Source of the DNA: Methanobacteriota archaeon
GTDB taxonomy: Archaea; Thermoplasmatota; Poseidoniia; Poseidoniales; Thalassarchaeaceae
Length of the DNA stretch: 64,000 nt
Assembly (NCBI GenBank): GCA_002716085.1
Contig: PAYZ01000009.1
Coordinates: forward strand, 91,768-155,767
Direction: 5' to 3'
Positions 27,060 through 34,922 of this stretch are shown one piece after another. Below the pieces are notes generated by a model that was not told the DNA's origin, did not search any database, and saw only the letters and a program-made list of their open reading frames with translations. How positions within the stretch are numbered: position 1 is the first letter of the stretch; each line of letters starts with the position of its first letter. The translations under genes were made by a program, and so were the position numbers.

Positions 27060-27700
27060 AGTACCACCTCTACCTTAACGGACGGCCCCATTGAAGTCTT
27101 AACATAGCAAGAGCGTATGTTTCCTGCACCCCTCTCTAGCTTTCCAGTAACCCTGTCCCATATTGCCACGGCGTTGGATGTCAGGTCTTCTATCCCCTGT
27201 TCCCTAGAACCTAGGGCAGTGTGGAACGTCACTTTGTCCCTCGAGCGAACAATCGCTGTGTCTTTTAGTCCAGAGGCAAGAGCAGACGGATCTAGTGTTG
27301 GAGGAACCGGACGAGGCATCTTTCCTCTAGGTCCCAGTACTCCTCCCAGGAACCTACCCACTGTCCCCATGTGTGGAATCTCTGAGAGGAAGAAGTCGTA
27401 TTGTTTTGCTATCTTCCTAGCTCTCTGTCTATTTCCACCTAAGTCCTCAATCGTCGAAGGATCGATAACATCCAGTCCAGCTGCTTTAGCTTTCGAAGCC
27501 ATCTCCCCTCCAGCGAACATCGCTATCTTCACAGGCTTCCCCCTTCCGGATGGCAGCCTGACCTCTTCCTGGATCCTATTGGTTGGAATCTTCAGGTCAA
27601 CGTCTTTGATAGTAAATGACATCTCTATGGATTCAACGAAGCTTCTCTCAGGAGCCCCTTCGATGGCCTGTTGGATTGCAGTTTGCAGATTCTCTTTCAT
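27056..27700 (-). CDS. rpl1: Ribosomal protein uL1
   Basis: Starts at MKENLQTAIQQAIEGAPERSF, matching the usual uL1 N-terminus; an in-frame TTG at 27721 would add 7 residues. GAGGTGA lies 5 bases before the ATG. Hallmarks are FVESIEMSFTIKDVDLKIP, GRGKPVKIAMFAG, FFLSEIPHMGTVGRFLGG, LGPRGKMPRPVPP and the C-terminal KTSMGPSVKVEVVL. It forms the L1 stalk; in archaea it may also repress its own operon by binding mRNA. Confidence 0.95.
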   Translation of the reverse strand: MKENLQTAIQQAIEGAPERSFVESIEMSFTIKDVDLKIPTNRIQEEVRLPSGRGKPVKIAMFAGGEMASKAKAAGLDVIDPSTIEDLGGNRQRARKIAKQYDFFLSEIPHMGTVGRFLGGVLGPRGKMPRPVPPTLDPSALASGLKDTAIVRSRDKVTFHTALGSREQGIEDLTSNAVAIWDRVTGKLERGAGNIRSCYVKTSMGPSVKVEVVL

Positions 27701-27752
27701 TTTCCTCACCTCTGCGGTCAACGAGGCTCACCTCTCCCGCAACTCGTGAAAT

Positions 27753-28031
27753 TTAACTAAAATGCTCGTTAAATGCCCCCTCGCTCATCTCTTTGAGAGC
27801 GACCTTTGGTTCCAGACCCTCTACCCTAACTCTCATTCCCACGCAAGTACCCATTACTTCTCTGCATCGTGCGTAAAGAGACTTCCCGGTAAGCCTGCCC
27901 TTCTGATCCTCAGCAATGCTCTTTACTTGATCCATCGTTAGATTTTCTGTGGAGGCTTCCCACGACCCGTTGCACTTCTTCTTCCCTAATGCCTGTATCA
28001 CCTTGTGGGGCGTTTCGTTTCGTGCAGACAA
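27753..28031 (-). CDS. rpl11: Ribosomal protein uL11, C-terminal domain only
   Basis: 92 residues matching only the C-terminal RNA-binding half of uL11: PHKVIQALGKKK, then ENLTMDQVKSIAEDQKGRL, then CREVMGTCVGMRVRVEGLEP. The usual length is about 160, and the N-terminal domain with the PLGPxLGPLG motif is absent. Between this gene and spt5 there are only 82 bases, and none of the three frames there encodes the missing domain. The TTG start is preceded at 7 bases by a perfect AAGGAGGT, which supports this as a deliberate start. Position and order (spt5-L11-L1-L10) are canonical. Alternatives are a genomic deletion, or a separate N-terminal gene elsewhere. Confidence 0.85.
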   Translation of the reverse strand: MSARNETPHKVIQALGKKKCNGSWEASTENLTMDQVKSIAEDQKGRLTGKSLYARCREVMGTCVGMRVRVEGLEPKVALKEMSEGAFNEHFS

Positions 28032-28038
28032 GAAAATT

Positions 28039-28046
28039 ACCTCCTT
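28039..28046 (-). promoter_or_regulatory. Perfect Shine-Dalgarno site of the truncated rpl11
   Basis: On the minus strand this reads AAGGAGGT, with 7 bases to the TTG at 28031-28029. It is the strongest ribosome binding site noticed in the window and fixes the start of the shortened L11. Confidence 0.7.
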
Positions 28047-28113
28047 TGCGGGACTCGCCGACCTGCTCTCCCTATTTGATGATGATGCAATAAGAAAATC
28101 TCGATTATTCAGG

Positions 28114-28980
28114 TTACTCTACCCTCTGAGTCACTCTTACTTGGTCAGCTCTTACAGTTAGGGCAACAGGGACTGCTGCTTCGAATAGCTCTACAGTAAC
28201 CTCTTCCTTTGACTCAGCAACCCTGGTTACTCTTGCAGCCTGCCCTCTAAATGCCCCTCCAGAAATTTCGACAATACAACCTTCTTCTATTCCGGAAGTA
28301 GCTGCTTTGGGCTCAAGGTATGGCAGGACATCTTCCAATGGTGCCTCTCCATCCAGAACCTTGCTACAATTCTTTAGTGGAGTAACCCCCACTCCGACCC
28401 TGCCAATCAACTTCTGAACGTGATGCATTGCTGCTGCCTCCACAAAAATGAATCCCTTCATGTAATGAGGGCTGAGAACCCCGAAAATTTTGTCTTGGAT
28501 ATCTTTGAGAGAACCAGTACCCGAAAGCCTAGCTCTAATCTCGCCAGCAACGTTCTGCTCCTGACCTATCGAGGTTTTCAGGATGTAGAGGTATGAAGCC
28601 ACATCACCATACATCTCTTTCAGTTGGGGGGTTGCGTAATCCTTGGTCTGAATTGCCCCAGGATCAACCCATTCGAAGCTCTTGTATAGTGTTCCTGGGT
28701 TGACCTCGGTCTCTTCGGTTAAGTAAAGAATCGGTGTCACGTCGTTTAGTCGGTTTCCATAAGCCAGCCCCCTAGCCATATCAGATCTAACTCTCTCCAT
28801 CTTTTCTGGAGGGATTCCAGTGCACTCAGAGACTCTAGACAATACTAAATCCTCATCATAGGGATCTCCAACTCCATAGATTCCATCCCATGCACCGGGG
28901 AAGTCTGCGACCTCATCGGCTCTTTGCATTAGTAGAACTCTCTCTCCGCTTCGAAGATAAACCGTGAAAGCCTCAGACAA
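28114..28980 (-). CDS. spt5: Transcription elongation factor Spt5 (NusG) fused to an N-terminal Nudix-like domain
   Basis: About 288 residues, twice the usual archaeal Spt5 length (about 145-150). Residues about 140-288 are standard Spt5: an NGN domain (YILKTSIGQEQNVAGEI, then SPHYMKGFIFVEA) and a KOW domain (CIVEISGGAFRGQAARVTRV, then EEVTVELFEAAVPV). Residues about 1-135 resemble a Nudix hydrolase: YLRSGERVLLMQRADEV, FPGAWDGIYGV, SRVSECTGI and EWVDPGAI. The Nudix box is degenerate: the GxxxxxE...REUxEE pattern is broken, so hydrolysis is unlikely. The TTG at 28980 is preferred over GTG 28989 because GAGGTG lies 6 bases before it. The site overlaps the secE stop. Confidence 0.85.
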   Translation of the reverse strand: MSEAFTVYLRSGERVLLMQRADEVADFPGAWDGIYGVGDPYDEDLVLSRVSECTGIPPEKMERVRSDMARGLAYGNRLNDVTPILYLTEETEVNPGTLYKSFEWVDPGAIQTKDYATPQLKEMYGDVASYLYILKTSIGQEQNVAGEIRARLSGTGSLKDIQDKIFGVLSPHYMKGFIFVEAAAMHHVQKLIGRVGVGVTPLKNCSKVLDGEAPLEDVLPYLEPKAATSGIEEGCIVEISGGAFRGQAARVTRVAESKEEVTVELFEAAVPVALTVRADQVRVTQRVE

Positions 28981-28986
28981 GAAACA

Positions 28987-28992
28987 CACCTC
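28987..28992 (-). promoter_or_regulatory. Shine-Dalgarno site deciding the spt5 start
   Basis: On the minus strand GAGGTG spans the end of secE, 6 bases before the TTG at 28980. The alternative GTG at 28989 lies within this site. Confidence 0.5.
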
Positions 28993-29254
28993 ACCCAGTT
29001 AACCACTCGAAGAAAGGTGGGAAAACATTCACCATCAGCGCGAGAATCACGAAACCGATTGCGCCAAGAACGAACATCCCGATTCCACAAACAATCACAG
29101 TCTGTCTGAATTCTTGTTTAGATGGCTTCTTTGCCATTTTTAATATTCTAGCATATGAGCCAGTCTGTAGCCCCTTTAGACGCCCTTCTATTTCATCTTG
29201 CCACGATTGAGCAACTCCCTCAATCGGGCCTACCTTTGAGTTCTCAACTGCCAT
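28991..29254 (-). CDS. secE: Preprotein translocase subunit SecE (Sec61 gamma)
   Basis: 87 residues from the ATG at 29254; an upstream GTG at 29275 would add 7 residues. The C-terminal part has the family pattern KKPSKQEFRQTVIVCGIGMFVLGAIGFVI, an amphipathic helix followed by one transmembrane helix. An N-terminal extension of about 30 residues precedes it. It clamps SecY in the membrane. The location between ftsZ and spt5 is the usual euryarchaeal order and supports the call. Confidence 0.9.
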   Translation of the reverse strand: MAVENSKVGPIEGVAQSWQDEIEGRLKGLQTGSYARILKMAKKPSKQEFRQTVIVCGIGMFVLGAIGFVILALMVNVFPPFFEWLTG

Positions 29255-29341
29255 TCTACCACCTAGAAGCACCACGGCGACCTACAGATTCCATTTAAGG
29301 ACGACGGGAAGAAAGCAGAAGACAAACACCTCATTTTTCAA

Positions 29342-30493
29342 CTAGCTAACGAATTCTACGGTTCTGTTTCTGAGGTTACGCATCTGAGTATGGAGTGCCG
29401 CTCCGTGAATCTGCTCGCTCTTTACTCCAGTTAGTACTAGTAGAACTCTGATATCATTACCCATGGAATCATCCGTTGTTACCCCCCAAATCATCCTAGC
29501 ATATGGGTTGATGCTCTCACGGATTATCTTTGCACATTGCTCTGCCTCTCCAAGAGTCAGACCAGGGCCCCCTACTACGTTTACCAAGGCCCCCCTTGCA
29601 TCTGAAATGTCGATATCTAGAAGAGGCGACTCCAGAGCCTCCATCGTGGCCTTTTCTGCCCCCTCTTCGGCCGTTGCCTCTCCTAGTCCAATCATTGCCA
29701 CTCCTCCTCCGTTTTCCATTACTGACCTCAAGTCTTGGAAGTCCAGGTTCACCACACCCTCCTTTGCAATCATCTCTGAGACTCCAGAGATACTTCTCAT
29801 TAGCAATTCGTCTGCTACTCTGAATGCAGCGTCTAGAGGAAGGTCCCGAACCCCTTCAACTTCCAGAAGCCTCTCATTTGGTAGGACTATCACGGTATCG
29901 CAAACCTCCCTGAGTCTCTCGAGGCCCCATTCAGCATTTTGCCTCCTCACTGCTCCTTCGGAAACAAACGGGTAACTTACTACGGCAATGGTCAACGCTT
30001 CTGATGCCTTTGCTAGCCTGGCAACGACATGAGCACTACCAGTGCCCGTGCCGCCGCCGAGGCCAGCGGTGATGAAAGCAAGATCGCATTTCTCCACCTC
30101 AGTTTTTAGAACACGCTCGGACTCATATGCCGCCTGCTCTCCCTTTTCCGGGTCGCCCCCCGCCCCCCTGCCTCGGGCGGACCGACCAATCAGGACCTTG
30201 TTCTCTACGCTCACTCTCAACAGATGTTGAGCATCAGTGTTTACTGCCATCCCCTTGACGTAATCTCCATCGAACAAACCCTCCTGCTCTAATCGGGCGA
30301 CTGTGTTTGATCCACATCCTCCGCAACCGAAAACCCGGATCTTCGGCTGTAGTGATTTTAGAAGACTCTCAAGATCTGGAACTTCCTCAGGTTCCGATAC
30401 CGTTGGAGCCTGTGTTTCCTCCTCTTGGAGTTCTAGAACCCTCTCAATAAGGTGCTTCACAAACTTCAGGCGCGTTGAATAGAGGATAACCAT
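29342..30493 (-). CDS. ftsZ: Cell division GTPase FtsZ
   Basis: A 383-residue tubulin-like GTPase that builds the division ring. Motifs are GCGGCGSNTVARL (N-terminal nucleotide loop), TAGLGGGTGTGSAHV (signature), the VVSYPF strand and NLDFQDLRSVM (T7 synergy loop). The N-terminus (about 50 residues) is an extension with a short acidic linker; an in-frame GTG about 33 bases downstream could be the true start. The C-terminus is short and lacks a recognisable long linker. It is the first gene of the secE-spt5-ribosomal cluster. A perfect inverted repeat lies 18-35 bases upstream. Confidence 0.95.
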   Translation of the reverse strand: MVILYSTRLKFVKHLIERVLELQEEETQAPTVSEPEEVPDLESLLKSLQPKIRVFGCGGCGSNTVARLEQEGLFDGDYVKGMAVNTDAQHLLRVSVENKVLIGRSARGRGAGGDPEKGEQAAYESERVLKTEVEKCDLAFITAGLGGGTGTGSAHVVARLAKASEALTIAVVSYPFVSEGAVRRQNAEWGLERLREVCDTVIVLPNERLLEVEGVRDLPLDAAFRVADELLMRSISGVSEMIAKEGVVNLDFQDLRSVMENGGGVAMIGLGEATAEEGAEKATMEALESPLLDIDISDARGALVNVVGGPGLTLGEAEQCAKIIRESINPYARMIWGVTTDDSMGNDIRVLLVLTGVKSEQIHGAALHTQMRNLRNRTVEFVS

Positions 30494-30510
30494 TGCCCCA
30501 CTCTTCCTAT

Positions 30511-30528
30511 GTGAAACAGGGGTTTCAC
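30511..30528. promoter_or_regulatory. Perfect inverted repeat upstream of ftsZ
   Basis: GTGAAAC-AGGG-GTTTCAC, with 7-base arms and a 4-base spacer, sits 18 bases upstream of the ftsZ ATG and 20 bases downstream of the preceding gene. It may be an operator for ftsZ or a short hairpin ending the upstream transcript. Similar TGAAACA and TGTTTCA half-sites occur near 41281 and 41352. Confidence 0.45.
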
Positions 30529-30547
30529 TAGACCACTGGGATGGCCA

Positions 30548-31228
30548 CTAATTCAACAATCCGTTTCTAGTCTTGGTAAATCTAACGAGAAACGTATAGA
30601 CTCCCCCCCATGCAGAAATTGCCAGAGCGAAGGTCATTCCATTGAGCTCACTGTTTCCAAGAATTATCCACTCTACCGCGTCATTTATCTCTGACACGAC
30701 AAAACCAGAAACACCAGCATGAGCCTGCCATGCCGCAGCAACCAAAGCAACCAGAGTTAGCACCATTCTGTCTGCCCTGGAAAATCCCCCGTAGATCCTA
30801 TCCAGGCCAACCGATTGTGCTTGGGTACCCATGTATGATCCGAAAAGAGTCAGCAGGCCAGCAAGGTATCCAGAACTAGGGTTGTCAACGAAAGACCCAT
30901 TCATCCCTATAGCTACTAATAGGCCTACATCGACTATTCTATCTATAGTATGGTCTAGGAAATCCCCATACGGCCCATCAGTTCCCTGATGGCGAGCAAG
31001 GGCTCCGTCTAGACCATCCAAGACGCCAGCTACTAGGATGATAACAATCCCGATTACAATTGCTAGAGATCCCTTGCTGTCCAAATCAGCTTCCATTAGA
31101 AGATAGAAAGCCACAAGAGACAGGATTAGACTGGACCAAGTTAGGAAGCTAGGATCAACACCCTCCATCCTCATAATTAGGGGGTTTATTGCCTTGGTCC
31201 ACCTATCTCGAAATTTTTCGAACATCAT
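30548..31228 (-). CDS. CDP-alcohol phosphatidyltransferase family protein (archaeal phospholipid headgroup synthase)
   Basis: A 226-residue integral membrane enzyme. The full family signature DG-xx-AR-x8-G-xxx-D-xxx-D is present, from LDGALAR through GDFLDHTID. Five to six transmembrane helices follow the usual pattern. It transfers an alcohol headgroup onto a CDP-activated archaeol lipid. Archaetidylinositol phosphate synthase is plausible but not provable from sequence. It overlaps the upstream AK6 gene by 4 bases, so the two are translationally coupled. Confidence 0.85.
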   Translation of the reverse strand: MMFEKFRDRWTKAINPLIMRMEGVDPSFLTWSSLILSLVAFYLLMEADLDSKGSLAIVIGIVIILVAGVLDGLDGALARHQGTDGPYGDFLDHTIDRIVDVGLLVAIGMNGSFVDNPSSGYLAGLLTLFGSYMGTQAQSVGLDRIYGGFSRADRMVLTLVALVAAAWQAHAGVSGFVVSEINDAVEWIILGNSELNGMTFALAISAWGGVYTFLVRFTKTRNGLLN

Positions 31229-31767
31229 ACCGCCCCCATCTCAACCCAGTCAATAGGATTGGCTGGCCTTTCGGGCTTGAATCCATCTACTATCCATTCC
31301 AAAATAGATTCAAAAATAGCCTCAGGTGAATCTGACGAGGAGTCGAACTCGAGAATTGGGATCTCTTCTTCAATATCATTCCAAGGACCACCTAGTATCT
31401 CCCAATCCACGTTCTGCAAGACCTTTCTTTCCCCATAATCCCTCTGTTCCAACCTCTTCTGCAGATCAACAGGATTGCATCTCAGGATTATTACGCAATC
31501 TACTGGAAGAAGATGGGAGAGGTGCCCATCAACAAACAAAGAACCATCTGGACTCTCACCCCATTCATCTAGAGCCCTAGAATAAAGCTGTGGGATATCT
31601 ATTGGTCTGGCCCCATCATCGGGATCAGCATCCCCTATACAATCGAATCTCTCTGCTAGAATCTCTATCGAAGCAACCCTATTCCCAGCCTCTCTAAGTA
31701 ATGAGGAAACCGTGGTCTTTCCAGTGCCAGGAGTACCAGTCAATGCCACTCTTACTGGCCCTCGCAT
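31225..31767 (-). CDS. AK6-type adenylate kinase / Fap7-like NTPase
   Basis: A 180-residue P-loop kinase. Walker A is VALTGTPGTGKTTVSSLL. DGHLSHLLPVDCVIIL and RCNPVDLQKRLEQRDY match the AK6/hCINAP/Fap7 family, which helps mature the small ribosomal subunit and has adenylate kinase activity. The C-terminal part is variable and ends close to the next gene. A GTG-overlap style junction joins it to the CDP-alcohol phosphotransferase gene downstream. Confidence 0.85.
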   Translation of the reverse strand: MRGPVRVALTGTPGTGKTTVSSLLREAGNRVASIEILAERFDCIGDADPDDGARPIDIPQLYSRALDEWGESPDGSLFVDGHLSHLLPVDCVIILRCNPVDLQKRLEQRDYGERKVLQNVDWEILGGPWNDIEEEIPILEFDSSSDSPEAIFESILEWIVDGFKPERPANPIDWVEMGAV

Positions 31768-31850
31768 GGTTTATCCCGTGAAGACAGTCAACAAGAACGC
31801 TCCTCTCAAGCCGCAACATTGACCTAGATTCTATTACGCGACTAATCGTA

Positions 31851-32975
31851 ATGACCGAGACCGTAAGTTGGATACAGGCATTCAACCCTAGAGAGACCAA
31901 ACTCAATCTGCTATTGATTGCAGTCCCAATCACTGTATATTTCAACTACATTGAGCACGACTCTTCCCTTGCTTTCTTTTCTTCGTTAGTAGCAATAATG
32001 CCTCTAGCATTCCTTATGGGAAGGGCTACTGAGGAGATAGCTCTTAGGACTTCAGAGTCCCTCGGAGGTCTCCTGAATGCAACATTTGGCAATGCTGCCG
32101 AGATGATCATTGCGCTTCTTCTCATCTACAGTGCCTATCAGGAAGCAGACCCAGATGTGCAGATGTTCTACGTTCACTTAGTTCAAGCCAGCCTAATTGG
32201 GAGCATTCTCGGAAACCTGCTATTAGTAATGGGGTTGGCATTCGTATGGGGCGGGTTACACTTCGACGAGCAGAAGTTCTCAGAAACTCAAGTCAGCTCA
32301 AACGGCTCCCTTCTCCTCCTTTCAATGATCGTTCTAATTATTCCAACAGTTTTCCATTCAACCGTAGGAGGCGAAGCCGGGGAAGAGCCATTAAAGCACC
32401 TCAGCCATATTGCCGCCATCATTCTACTACTGATTTACGGCATGTTCCTATTCTTCCAGTTCAGAAGTCATGTACACTTGTTTGCCACCGATGGATCCCA
32501 TCATGAGGAGCCTGAAATGACCCAACGTGATGCTGTCACACTTCTTGTGGTTTCTACAATCCTAGTTTCTTGGATGGCGGAAATACTAGTGCACTCGGTA
32601 GAGTATGCAGCCGACGATATGGGATTGCCACACCTATTCATCGGTGTGATACTTCTCCCGCTCTTCGGAAATGCAGCTGAACACTTCACTGCTGTTTCCG
32701 TTGCAGCTAAGGACAAGATGGATCTTTCTTTCGCCATTTCTATGGGTTCTTCGACTCAAATAGCGGTTTTCGTAGCCCCCATGATGGTGATTTTTGCTTG
32801 GGCCCTAGGAGTGCCCCTTACCTTTGAGTTTGGGATGATAGAAACCGTGTCTGCGTTCCTAGCAGTGTTGATTGTGAACTCGATTGCCTCCGATGGAAAG
32901 TCAAATTGGCTAGAGGGATCCATGCTTCTGGCATCGTACGCTGTCCTAGGAGCCGCGTTCCTATTCCATCCTTAG
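31851..32975 (+). CDS. Ca2+/H+ antiporter (CaCA superfamily, VCX1/ChaA type)
   Basis: A 374-residue membrane protein with about 11 helices. The two inverted alpha repeats are LLNATFGNAAEMIIALLLI and LFGNAAEHFTAVSVAAKDKM, each with the key GNAAE glutamate that binds cation. IAMGSSTQ-like (FAISMGSSTQIAVFVAP) continues the second repeat. It exports calcium in exchange for protons across the cytoplasmic membrane. The N-terminus (SWIQAFNPRETKLNLLLIAVP) matches the family start. It ends 4 bases into the convergent MtaD-like gene. Confidence 0.92.
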   Translation: MTETVSWIQAFNPRETKLNLLLIAVPITVYFNYIEHDSSLAFFSSLVAIMPLAFLMGRATEEIALRTSESLGGLLNATFGNAAEMIIALLLIYSAYQEADPDVQMFYVHLVQASLIGSILGNLLLVMGLAFVWGGLHFDEQKFSETQVSSNGSLLLLSMIVLIIPTVFHSTVGGEAGEEPLKHLSHIAAIILLLIYGMFLFFQFRSHVHLFATDGSHHEEPEMTQRDAVTLLVVSTILVSWMAEILVHSVEYAADDMGLPHLFIGVILLPLFGNAAEHFTAVSVAAKDKMDLSFAISMGSSTQIAVFVAPMMVIFAWALGVPLTFEFGMIETVSAFLAVLIVNSIASDGKSNWLEGSMLLASYAVLGAAFLFHP

Positions 32976-34243
32976 ACGCCAATCTCCCGATAATAGTCCT
33001 CTACTGAAATCTCGAGCTGTTCGCCTGCTTTCTTCTCATCAATTGTTAGAGTAACACCATCTTTTCGTAAGGCCTCACCGTCTACGAACACGTCAAGCAC
33101 TTTTGCTCCTGAATAGATTAGATTCGAAAGCAAGCGCCTTCCATCTCTTCCTCGGGGTCTCATCCTGATATCATCTAGGTCCCAGGTTACCCAGTCTCTA
33201 GATCCCTTTGTGGCAAGCTTCCAAACCTCTTCTGGACCAAGAATCCTGGCATCCCAGTGATCGTGCCTCTGGACTAGACTTGCAGCCTTAGCCTCCGATC
33301 TCATGTCCAGGGAGTTGTTGCTAGCAGCGCCATCTGTGCCAAGCCTGACATCGACACCTGCTTCCTTCATCGCTGGATATGACATGGTGCCTCCGCAAGC
33401 CAGCTTCTGGTTGGAGGTAGGGCAGTGAACAGCATGGGCCCCGTGCATTGCAAGAATCCTCATCTCCTTCTTTGTAACCCAGCCACAATGGGCACATACC
33501 GTCCCTCCTTCGTCCGCGCTCACGAAATAGTCCATAGAATCAAGATATTCTATTGGGTACATTCCATGCTTAGAGAAACAGTCCGCAACTTCTTTCCGAG
33601 TCTCTGAGGTGTGGATGTGCAACATCGATCCTGTCTTCTTTGCAAGCTCTGAACCCTTTAGCAAAGTCTCCTGATCACAAACATACACCGAGTGGGTACC
33701 TACTCCGTATTCGATCCGACCAGGTCTGGGAGAGGGACCAGCGATCAGACTCTCCATTTGCCTCAGGGCTTCTCCTGAGCCGTGTTCGGAGTTTGGAGTC
33801 AGACCATCCGAGATAGGTCCGCAAAGTGTAGCCCTTACTCCAGTTTCCGCTAGTGTCTCTCCGATCGTCTGAGTGAAATAATACATGTCACAAGAATAGG
33901 TACTACCAGAAGCAATCATCTCTGCTGCAGCCGCCCTAGTGCCTATTTCTACTAGCTCAGCTGTGAGATTCTTCTCGACTGGGAATATAGCCTCTTCAAG
34001 CCACTCCATCAGGGGCAAACCTTCTCCCATTCCACGATTGAGGACCATCCCGAGGTGAGTATGCCAGTTCTGTAGAGAGCGAGTCACTAGGCGGGAAGAG
34101 CCATCGATAGTCTCTATGACGTCCTCATCTCCCTTACTTTCTGAGACTGATCCATCTCCATGGAGGAGATAGTCGCCTCTGCTAACTAAACCATCGTCTC
34201 CAGCTAACCACGTTTTGGTGATTCTCCTAGTTTCGGAGTCCAT
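32972..34243 (-). CDS. mtaD: MtaD/TrzN-family amidohydrolase (5'-methylthioadenosine/S-adenosylhomocysteine deaminase-like)
   Basis: About 423 residues. Metal and catalytic motifs in order are QNWHTHLGM, LHIHTSETRKEV, CAHCGWV, CPTSNQKLACG and GTDGAASNNSLDM, all typical of MTA/SAH deaminases of the amidohydrolase superfamily. In archaea such enzymes deaminate 5'-methylthioadenosine, S-adenosylhomocysteine or 5'-deoxyadenosine. AGGAG 7 bases before the ATG at 34243 supports that start; an upstream ATG at 34273 would overlap the FAH gene by 10 bases. It is cotranscribed with the FAH hydrolase upstream. Confidence 0.85.
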   Translation of the reverse strand: MDSETRRITKTWLAGDDGLVSRGDYLLHGDGSVSESKGDEDVIETIDGSSRLVTRSLQNWHTHLGMVLNRGMGEGLPLMEWLEEAIFPVEKNLTAELVEIGTRAAAAEMIASGSTYSCDMYYFTQTIGETLAETGVRATLCGPISDGLTPNSEHGSGEALRQMESLIAGPSPRPGRIEYGVGTHSVYVCDQETLLKGSELAKKTGSMLHIHTSETRKEVADCFSKHGMYPIEYLDSMDYFVSADEGGTVCAHCGWVTKKEMRILAMHGAHAVHCPTSNQKLACGGTMSYPAMKEAGVDVRLGTDGAASNNSLDMRSEAKAASLVQRHDHWDARILGPEEVWKLATKGSRDWVTWDLDDIRMRPRGRDGRRLLSNLIYSGAKVLDVFVDGEALRKDGVTLTIDEKKAGEQLEISVEDYYREIGV

Positions 34244-34263
34244 CTTAGCACTCCTGAAAATTC

Positions 34264-34863
34264 CTATTTGCATACAGCATTTAGTACGCTAATCGTCTCT
34301 CCTTCCGAATTCTTCATCCATGCATGCACTGAATCGCCTGGACTCATAGGGCTCACTCCCTTGGGGGTTCCTGTCCATACTAAATCTCCCTGCTCTAGAT
34401 CGTACCAGTTTTTTAGATGCTCAAGCAATGAGTTTACAGAATGCACCATCAATTCGGTTGATGCCAATTGCTTTGTCTCACCATTCAAAGACAACCCTAT
34501 CTCAACGGGCCTCTCATCCCAATCGGCCCATGTTCCAAGAACCCCGGATCCTCTGAACCCCTTTCCTTCTAGCCAAGGCCATCCTTTCTTCTTCGCCATT
34601 GTCTGACGAGTCCTATTCGTGGTATCAATTCCGACACACATCTGAATTGGTCCAAGATCACTTCCTATTCTGAAAACCATCTCGACTTCATGATCTATGT
34701 GTTCTTCCGGCTCAAGGAGTGTTACCACATTTGTCCCATCACCGGTTGCTTCTACCATTGCGGATGGTGGCATCAGAAAGAATCGAGGATAGTCTGTCAC
34801 GTCCCCAAGGATCTCCTTGGCATGTCCAGAATAGTTTCTGAATACAGCCCAGCCAACTCCCAT
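34264..34863 (-). CDS. Fumarylacetoacetate hydrolase family protein
   Basis: A 199-residue protein covering the catalytic FAH domain only. The pattern EEHIDHEVEMVF carries metal-binding acidic residues. VGIDTTNRTRQ and WLEGKGFRGSGVLG are substrate-side motifs, and DLVWTGTPKGVSPMSPGD closes the fold. Family members hydrolyse beta-diketone or 2-oxo-acid substrates such as acylpyruvates and oxaloacetate. The exact substrate is unknown. It lies directly upstream of the deaminase in the same direction. Confidence 0.85.
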   Translation of the reverse strand: MGVGWAVFRNYSGHAKEILGDVTDYPRFFLMPPSAMVEATGDGTNVVTLLEPEEHIDHEVEMVFRIGSDLGPIQMCVGIDTTNRTRQTMAKKKGWPWLEGKGFRGSGVLGTWADWDERPVEIGLSLNGETKQLASTELMVHSVNSLLEHLKNWYDLEQGDLVWTGTPKGVSPMSPGDSVHAWMKNSEGETISVLNAVCK

Positions 34864-34922
34864 GATGCCCCTAGAAAGACACTAATGATTAGCGCATCGG
34901 TTCTAAATTCTCACTCATCAGG

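Noticed and set aside
27117-27749. Plus-strand open frame of 210 residues over rpl1
   Set aside because: Antisense to an unmistakable ribosomal protein gene.
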